In this document: in pieces, positions 57,186 to 64,000 of the stretch
How the letters are laid out: every line of letters starts with the position of its first letter
How positions within the stretch are numbered: position 1 is the stretch's first letter
NCBI RefSeq assembly: GCF_034190915.1
Contig: NW_026947484.1
Location: forward strand, 68,527,482-68,591,481
Length of the DNA: 64,000 nt
Origin: Cavia porcellus
Lineage: Eukaryota > Chordata > Mammalia > Rodentia > Caviidae
Reading direction: 5' to 3'
Program-made: the position numbers and the translations under genes
Notes under the pieces: generated by a model
Told to the model about the DNA's origin: nothing
Database searches by the model: none
What the model saw: the letters and a program-made list of their open reading frames with translations, nothing else

Positions 57186-60100
57186 GATCAGAATTTCTAA
57201 GCATAAGATGCTATACCCAGGGAAATTTGGTACACTTTTATCTCTTTTAGTGGACTATTCTTACTGGAGCTATCTATTTTAAATAATTTTTGTTAAATAT
57301 TATTACACAGAATGGATATATCATTACTCTACAATCACTGTCAGTAAAGCACTGTAGTATACATAATAAAGGAGTTGACTGGTTTAAATAAGAATAGTTT
57401 TTGTAAGTTTTTGAGCTTTCCCAAGTGAAGAAGTCTTTCTCCTACCAGCTATGGGACACATCGACACAATGTTACATAGTACCCAGTGTAATCCAACACA
57501 AAAACCCTAGGAACTTGAGAAAAGGCTGACATTTTTGTACAGACTGGGAAAAAACGCAACCAAGTGGTAACTAACTATTATTGAGTATTTAATATAAAAT
57601 TCTAATGAGGAAATCATTGCTCATGACCAAGATGATTAAGTATCCAGATTTTCCCAAGATTTTCCTGATTTTAAATTTGAAAATCCTACCTTTGGGGACT
57701 CCTCTCACTGGTGGACAAACCAGGAAGTGGGTAATACTCTGTGGAACTGAGTAACGTGATGCTATAATGTAATGGCACGGGGCTCTCACATCTCTGAACA
57801 CATTCACGCCAGGGCCGTATTTCCTGTGCCTCGCTGTTGCGCAGCTCTGAACCACTGCTGGCACCTGTACGACTGTCCCATTGGGTGCCATGCGGCAGGC
57901 CCACTGGGTGGTCCAGAGTGCTTGATGGGACAATCATGTAGGTACTACTGGTGGTGCAAGCTGGTGGGAATGTGTTAATTAATATGAATAATTCAGCAAT
58001 TATCAGTGGGCAGACATTCCACCAATAGTGTAGAAGGTGAACTGTATTTGAACTTTGTTTATTAAAATGTATACAATCACTGATAGAGAAAACATGCTTG
58101 ATGAATTAGGTTCAATTCTTTGAAGATTCAAGTCTTAATTTTAATGCACTTTACTTTGAGCAGCCCTGAAATTGAAAATCTGAAATCTCATACGTTTTGG
58201 GTACTAACGTGGTACTGCATGTGGAAAGTGCCACGCCTCATCTCATGTGTATTTGGGATGTGAGCACACTTAAAAGCCTGTACAACTGCCTTTAGGTTTT
58301 GTATATACGGTATATAGAAAGCACAAAGGAATTTCCTGTTTGACTTGTGTCTCTTCCCTAAGATTTATCATTATGCTTGTCCAAGTATCTCATAATCCAA
58401 GAAAAATAAAAAATTAGAAATATTTATCTTCTTCAACATTCTGGTTAAAATATGCTCTACCGTATGAGAACTGATTTAATTAGTTATCCAGTCATTTAGC
58501 TGGGTTGTGGCACCCTCCTGAACGGCGAAGGACCAAAAGACCCAGAAAATGATTCGCGTGTCCAGTCAGCTGGGGAATGGGACAACAAAAACTTCAGGAT
58601 ATAATGAAAAGCAATTAAAAGCACCAAACTGTGTAATTACTGTGGGTATAAAAGCATTTCACAAGATTAAGAAAGCAGCCCAAAAGACTCGCGAAGAACC
58701 TAACAAAACTCAGAGTGCAGTCAGTACTTTGCTGCTACCAGCCAAGACTGGCAGTAACATCAGATAAACCATGTGGAGAGCGCGGTCTACATGGTGCTCT
58801 GATGAATGTGTAGAACTGCACCAGGCAGAGAAGCTGGGAGCTCATTTTGAGTCTCCTGGCTAAGCGGTGAGTTTGTTGTGCAGCTCTTTGTTACAAGGAT
58901 GAAACTAGAACCCCTGGAAAGGAAGGGATGAGAGGTGAGTGGTCAGTGGGGTTTGGAGAGAGTGAGAAGTATTATAGGAAATAGGGGGTAGATGAGACTG
59001 TAAGAGAGGTAAAGTCCAGCCAACACTGTTGAATGTTATCCACCATCAATCAATTGCTGCTACTCCTATCTATCTGTAAGTAAAGCAGTAGAACAAGACG
59101 GGTGGACCCAAATTCCTGGCTTTGGGAAATGTGCTTGACCTGGGGTGGGCAGAAACTCTCAACCAGAGGTCAGAGACCACCTGCAGTCCTCATGCCTTTG
59201 GGTTCTCTGATTGCCAACATGCTGAGCCCCCAGGCCCTGTACTTCCTGCACTTATTAATGAAAGCAGGCCAAATGTATGAGACAGCAAGAGGCATAGAAC
59301 CGAGAGGGCCTTGGATGCTGTCCTGGCCACTCTGTGCCATGCGGGTATCACAACTAAAAAGCACTGCTCTTTTACAGTCACAATAAGCTAAATATGGGAA
59401 CATAAAATGTTCAGGATGAAGAGCAATGCTTCTCATTCCCCACGGTCAGCAGCTCCACACCTGCCCTTCCCAAATGGATATGCCCAGAAAAATCATTTCT
59501 TTCCTCACCTTACATCATTTGTCTCCCATTCCTGCATTGTTTACTCTTTCTGTTGGTGTGATAACCAAGTAACCTTCCCACAGACAGACTCAGAAGGGCA
59601 GTTGCCATACTTTCATTTGCTCTGAAGTGCAAAATGCAGACTTTCCTGGGTGGAAAAACAGAGCAATTGGTCCCCACGTTCTGCTCTGTGGTTTGTTTTA
59701 CTGTCCTTTGCTCTGCCTGAAATCTCTAGCTCTAGTCACAATTCAGCTATCGCCAGTGCCGCTTACAGCAGCACGTGGGGAGTTTCCTGGGACTGGGCTG
59801 TCTGCTGGGGCTGCACTGCAAAGCTCCCTGGGGGTGGTTGTGCTCAGCAGCTTCAGGTAGTCAGATGTGCGCCTCCTCATGGAGAGGAAGTAGGAAGGGT
59901 TAGGGAATCACTGCTGGTTGTGCACACACAGTGCACTTTGTTATGTATCTATGTGTGCATGAGCACCTGCACAGTAACAGTTCATATATATGCACATGTA
60001 GGAATATATTTTTACTATTTTATTTGCGGAGCAAAGAAACAGGCATGCCTCCCATTTATCTCTCAAGGGCCCCCTTTCACCAGTAAATTAAAAAAAAAAC

Positions 60101-61492
60101 CTGTCAAATTGTTTTCCTTTTTTTCTCTGTCCAGTTTTCATTTACTTGCTCCCACTATGGTCCTAATAAGCAAGCAGTTTGCTTAAGGTAATTGATTGAT
60201 ATTTCTTGAGCAGAGGTAGAAAAACCATTTTGCCAGCTTGGGGAGACAGCCTAGGGCATATTCAGATCACCTTTTTGCTTGTTTTTAGGAGAGTAAGATT
60301 GTTAGGGCAAAAATGAGAACAAGATACAAGCTATGCTATGAGACCTCTGATTGAACAGTTATTGAAAACTAGATTGAGGCTAAGTTGGTTCCCCAGGATA
60401 GGACTTCTTGGTGTGAAACTTAAGCAAACAATGAACAAAATGAGGATGCTTTAGAAGGATAATTCTTCATTTAATTTTTTCTTATTTTTGCCTTTTAAAA
60501 AAACTTTCATTAAAAAAAGAAAGGAAAACCTAGTTGGTAGCTAAGTAAGTACATTTTCACTTGGTGCTTAAAGTGGTCACACGGATTTGGTTATGTCATC
60601 TTCCCATACATCCATCGGACACCTGGTGTGCAGCTAGCATCTGGGTTTGGGTGAGGACTGCAAAGCACAAGGAAGAAAACATTTCTTGTGCTGAGAGTGT
60701 CACCATCTCACTGGGGGGCAAGCTCCTTCTTATCCTTCGAAGGCCCCGGCACTGTGTTAGGCTTCCCGTGAGCATTCCTTCCCATTTCCATGAAAGTCAA
60801 GTAATCTTGAGGCGTAAGGGTTAAGAACAATGAAATTTCCATAAAGCTGTAGAAAAGCGGGCCAGTGATGAAAAAAATAAAAAGATGTTCTCTTAGAAGA
60901 AATAAGACGCAAGACGGTCCTGAAACCCTTGAGGAAATTTGGATTCATTAAAGGAAAGCAATGAGGCCAGAGTATGTGGGATGCTGGTTCCTCTCTCATC
61001 CCCCGAAAAGCTGTATAAACTGGAATGTACGGTGGGATTTCTCCTGGAGACATGGAAGGGCCGGTGATCCAGGAAATGATGCCATGTACTGATGCTCTAG
61101 AAAGCCTGCCTGAGCAGGGTTATACGGGATGCCCTAGGACACTAGCTGAGGCAGGTGCAGGGTGGGTCATGGAAATGGTCAGTGAGGAAGTCAGAGAGGA
61201 AAGGAGAAATCACAACGCACATAACACAGGTCACGGGGGACAGGGAGGAGTCAGCACGAACAAGAGTGATGGGCAGAACACCATCTGTTAGACATAAACT
61301 CGGGGAAAAACTGCTTTGTGAAAGAGGATTTGGGTTTTAGAAGTTTAGAATTTTAAATGTCATAGGAACACCTTGTGTGGGGATTACAAACCAGTAATGG
61401 CTGAATCGTTGTTAAAGTTGAAAAACTAAATATTTTTAGGGAGAAGGTGGTTCTTATCATTGCAAGAAGCCCTAGAAGCAAAAGAAATGCAG

Positions 61493-61590
61493 TGGAATTA
61501 AGAGGGAGAGAGGGAAAGCGACAGAGAGGGAGAGTGCAGAGAGGGAGAGAGGGTCAAAGGGAGGGAGGGAGAAAGAGAGAGAGCGAGCCG
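61493..61590 (+). repeat. GA-rich purine tract
   Basis: GAGAGAGGGAAAGCGACAGAG and AGGGAGGGAGGGAG blocks, polypurine with few interruptions. Confidence 0.85.
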
Positions 61591-61692
61591 AGAGATCCAA
61601 AATTCTCAAAGCAACGGAGTGGCTATGGATAAAGAAAGGGAGAAAAGAATTAGTCAAGGGTTACAGTAGCACAAGGGCTGTATCTTTTCACC

Positions 61693-61766
61693 ACACACAC
61701 ACATGTACACACACACACACACACGTGCATGCACGCATGCACAAACACAGACACGCACACACACAA
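61693..61766 (+). repeat. CA-rich microsatellite
   Basis: Two CA runs separated by GTGCATGCACGCATGC, which is itself alternating. Confidence 0.9.
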
Positions 61767-62267
61767 AACCCATGGTGTGGACTGGAGAAATGAAGAGTAG
61801 AACACTGGAGGAGGACAAATGCCTCGGATCTACCCAGCAGGGATGGGGGAAGTCTCACAAAGGCCCTGAGCTCCAAAGAAGGAAGGGAGGTGGCCCAGAG
61901 TGTGTCACAGCAGAAAACGGGCAGCTCATTTAGACCATTTCTGGGGAACTTCTCCTTGTGAAAGGAAGGATACAGCAAAGGCAGCAGGAGAAGGGAAATG
62001 TCTTTCCCCTTGCAAGGAAGGCGATAGGAAGTTTGAAGGCGAAGTTTCATGGTTCAGTGGGTAGAAGGGAAAATGAGGAGCGTGGAAGCAAACAGCTAAG
62101 CAGCTGACAGGAAGAGCTGTTCTGGGAGCGTCTTTCACAAACTCCTAACCAATTGCAGAAGAAAACATGCTTGAGGGACTGTTTCTTCGTTTCTTCTAAG
62201 GATAGCATTTGATTAGCACTATTCAAATAAATGCACAAATGAATTTGCTGCGTGCAAAGGGTATGTT

Positions 62268-62458
62268 ATGTCGGTGGTTTTCAACCTTGCATACACATCA
62301 GAACACTCAGGTCACAAGACACCTTTGTCTTACAAACTGCATACATATGCTATAGATTTAGCAGACTGAAGGCTTATAATTTATATTTCTAGCAAAGTTT
62401 TCTCTAGTGACGTTGATATTGTTGGTCCAGGGAACACAGTTTGATAAACACTTGCTTA
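62268..62458 (+). mobile_element. MER5A-like hAT-Charlie element
   Basis: CGGTGGTTTTCAACCTTGC, CACATCAGAACACTCAGG, ATTTATATTTCTAGCAAAG and GATATTGTTGGTCCAGGGAAC run to GTTTGATAAACACTTG. The order and spacing fit MER5A, and its inverted ends (CAGTGGTTNTCAA) are recognisable. Confidence 0.82.
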
Positions 62459-62971
62459 GGGCCATCATTGCTCCTGAAAGGCCTGGGGGGTTAGGCTAAT
62501 AATTATGGCAGAATGCATGAACTTCTACCTGCATGAGTTCCAAACATTACCTCCTTCACACCAGAGACACGAGGGATATGAACTGGCTACCTGGTACACA
62601 ATGTCACTACTCTTCTACACAGATTGTCTCCAATGATTTTGCTTTTCTCATGAAAACATCAATGAAATAAAAGTTTTTTTACTTGACCCATGGATGCATT
62701 CTCTTCCCCAGGTCTTTCCTTTCTGGGATGCACTTTACTTAAGGCGCTAAGCTCTATGCATCCTTACGTTAGGATTAGAGTTTGTCTGAGAAGTAAAGAA
62801 TCATGCTTAGTGGAAAAGGGTGAATGTAGGAGATGCTGACGTATCTATTTCTAACCTTGATGCATTGGAAATCGAAAAATCCTGCAACAAGCATCCTACT
62901 CAAAATAAGATGCACAGATGAAATTCTAAATTGGAGATAAATAAACTTGTGGATATTAAAAGAGCTTATGT

Positions 62972-63065
62972 GGGCTAGGGATTTAGCTCAGTATCATAAG
63001 TGCCTGCCTGATAAGCACTAGGTCATGAGTTTGATCCCTGCAACAAAAACAAACAAACAAACAAA
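62972..63065 (+). mobile_element. tRNA-derived ID-like SINE with (CAAA)n tail
   Basis: GGGCTAGGGATTTAGCTCAG (A box), GAGTTTGATCCC (B box) and a CAAA repeat tail. Both promoter boxes are nearly intact. Confidence 0.9.
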
Positions 63066-64000
63066 TGGTAAAACACCTTATGTAAAATCTTAGAGACCAG
63101 AGCTCAAATCTTCAGGAATCTCTACTATTTGTCCACTGATTACTCTATAAAACATACAATATTTCTTTCAATAAAGATACTCAAATTAGTTGTATCCTCA
63201 GACTGATGCTGCTAGGTAACAAAAGGGGTAATCGTTTGGAAGTTACTCAGATAATGTTCCTTGCTCTTCATAAGTTAAGTGTGTTCTTCCTCAAATCTCA
63301 TTTAAAATACCATTTGCCAAAAGGAAAAACATGGAGACTGGAATAAAGGTTTAACATCAGGTTCATCACACTTTCCTCTGTTAATGCTGAGAAATGACCT
63401 CCAGCATTTTCATCAGGGATTTTCCTTGAGTGCAAAAGTATTAATATGGAAAAGACACTTTACTTTACTTTGTATGGTAAGACCGTGTTTTACTAGAACT
63501 GGGCAGGCGTGCACAGATGCAAGGGTGACAGAGAACCAAAGTGCAACTTCCATCTGTTAATATCTAGCAGCGATCACAGGGCTCTTCTTTCTGACTTTCT
63601 AAGGGTGACTGGAAATTTCACGGTGTACTGTCCTTCCTGGTAGAGCACTGTAAAATGAAGTTCTGCTGAAACCATCATTGGGATGTGCGATGAAGTTTAA
63701 TTGCTTTGAAATGCCATAGGCTAGCAAAATGTGAACACATGTAAAGAGTCCGAATTGGGTTTCTGAGAGCAGGAAAAAAGTGTGGGTCTATTTATTTTGC
63801 AGCAGATATATCCAGATGGAGTCTGCAAAGATCGCCTGGTGTGTCACCCGATCCGGCTAGAGGCAGTAGCCTTGGAAAGTCATGCATAGAACTAGGGCAG
63901 GATTAACTTTCAGGATTCCTTTTTGAATCTTTGGATCTGGTTTACATCAAAGACACTGGCATCGATATTGAGATCTCTCAGGATTGCATAATAGAAGGGC
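63066..64000. other. Non-coding, no recognised element
   Basis: I see no exon or repeat that I can name. The window ends in PCSK5 intron. Confidence 0.5.

Larger units (their letters stand above)
52611..64000 (-). other. PCSK5: PCSK5 intron continuing past the window (at least 11.4 kb)
   Basis: No exon encoding the catalytic Ser region or the segment before VSHLYG was found. Elements are listed separately. The stretches 53050-57160 and 57190-61490 are AT-rich with no named repeat apart from possible worn L1 pieces. The open frames at 55211-55468 and 57589-57978 match no family I recognise. Confidence 0.7.

Noticed and set aside
57589..57978. Overlapping frames on both strands with moderate GC
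   Set aside because: No domain, no PCSK5 similarity beyond the chance FRDV, and no consistent splice sites.
58471..58510. Minus-strand LNDWITN, resembling the NDWKTN segment that precedes VSHLYG in PCSK5
   Set aside because: Flanking residues do not match, a stop follows at once, and no splice sites fit, so the missing exon is not here.
1..64000. CRISPR arrays, bacterial operons, tRNA or rRNA genes
   Set aside because: None seen. The tRNA-like A and B boxes all belong to SINEs, and the tandem repeats near 5.2 kb and 5.5 kb have no spacers.

Overview
The window is mammalian nuclear DNA, most likely from a rodent. It carries the 3' half of one gene on the minus strand, PCSK5 (proprotein convertase 5/6, PC5/6). 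Eleven coding exons lie between 52610 and 17909. All eleven have GT-AG boundaries and every exon-exon phase joins in frame. Together they encode about 475 codons, ending at a stop codon. They run from the last part of the subtilisin-like (S8) catalytic domain, through the P domain and the cysteine-rich furin-like repeats, to the C-terminal exon specific to the short secreted isoform PC5/6A. The exons carrying the signal peptide, prodomain and catalytic Asp/His/Ser were not found and should lie beyond 64000. The exons of the long membrane-bound isoform PC5/6B were not found and should lie before position 1.

Layout: 1-12.2 kb is non-coding and repeat-rich (MaLR-type LTRs, a solo class II ERV LTR with intact 6-bp target duplication, a rearranged L1, a short hAT element, B1 SINEs). 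It presumably lies in the intron used only by the long isoform. 12.2-17.9 kb has almost no recognisable transposon and probably contains the PC5/6A 3'UTR and 3' flank. 17.9-52.6 kb holds the eleven exons. They cluster from 18.0 to 31.1 kb (cysteine-rich region), then 35.2-38.1 kb, 50.6 kb and 52.5 kb (P domain and end of the catalytic domain). 52.6-64 kb is intron with old MIR and MER5A copies, simple repeats and one young tRNA-type SINE.

The rodent assignment rests on 7SL-derived B1-type SINEs, tRNA-derived ID-like SINEs with A and B boxes (up to about 95 bp, A-rich tails), and an IAP-like LTR start. The ID-like sequences look like those I associate with Castorimorpha (beaver, kangaroo rat), but the suborder is only a guess.

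I found no undescribed biological system. The most notable observations are the solo LTR with two separate internal tandem arrays, two copies of an approximately 80-bp hAT element, a textbook 5'-inverted (twin-primed) L1, an apparent lost N-glycosylation sequon in PCSK5, and homopolymer A and U tracts in the probable PC5/6A 3'UTR. Most open reading frames longer than 60 codons in the window are chance or antisense frames in introns and repeats.
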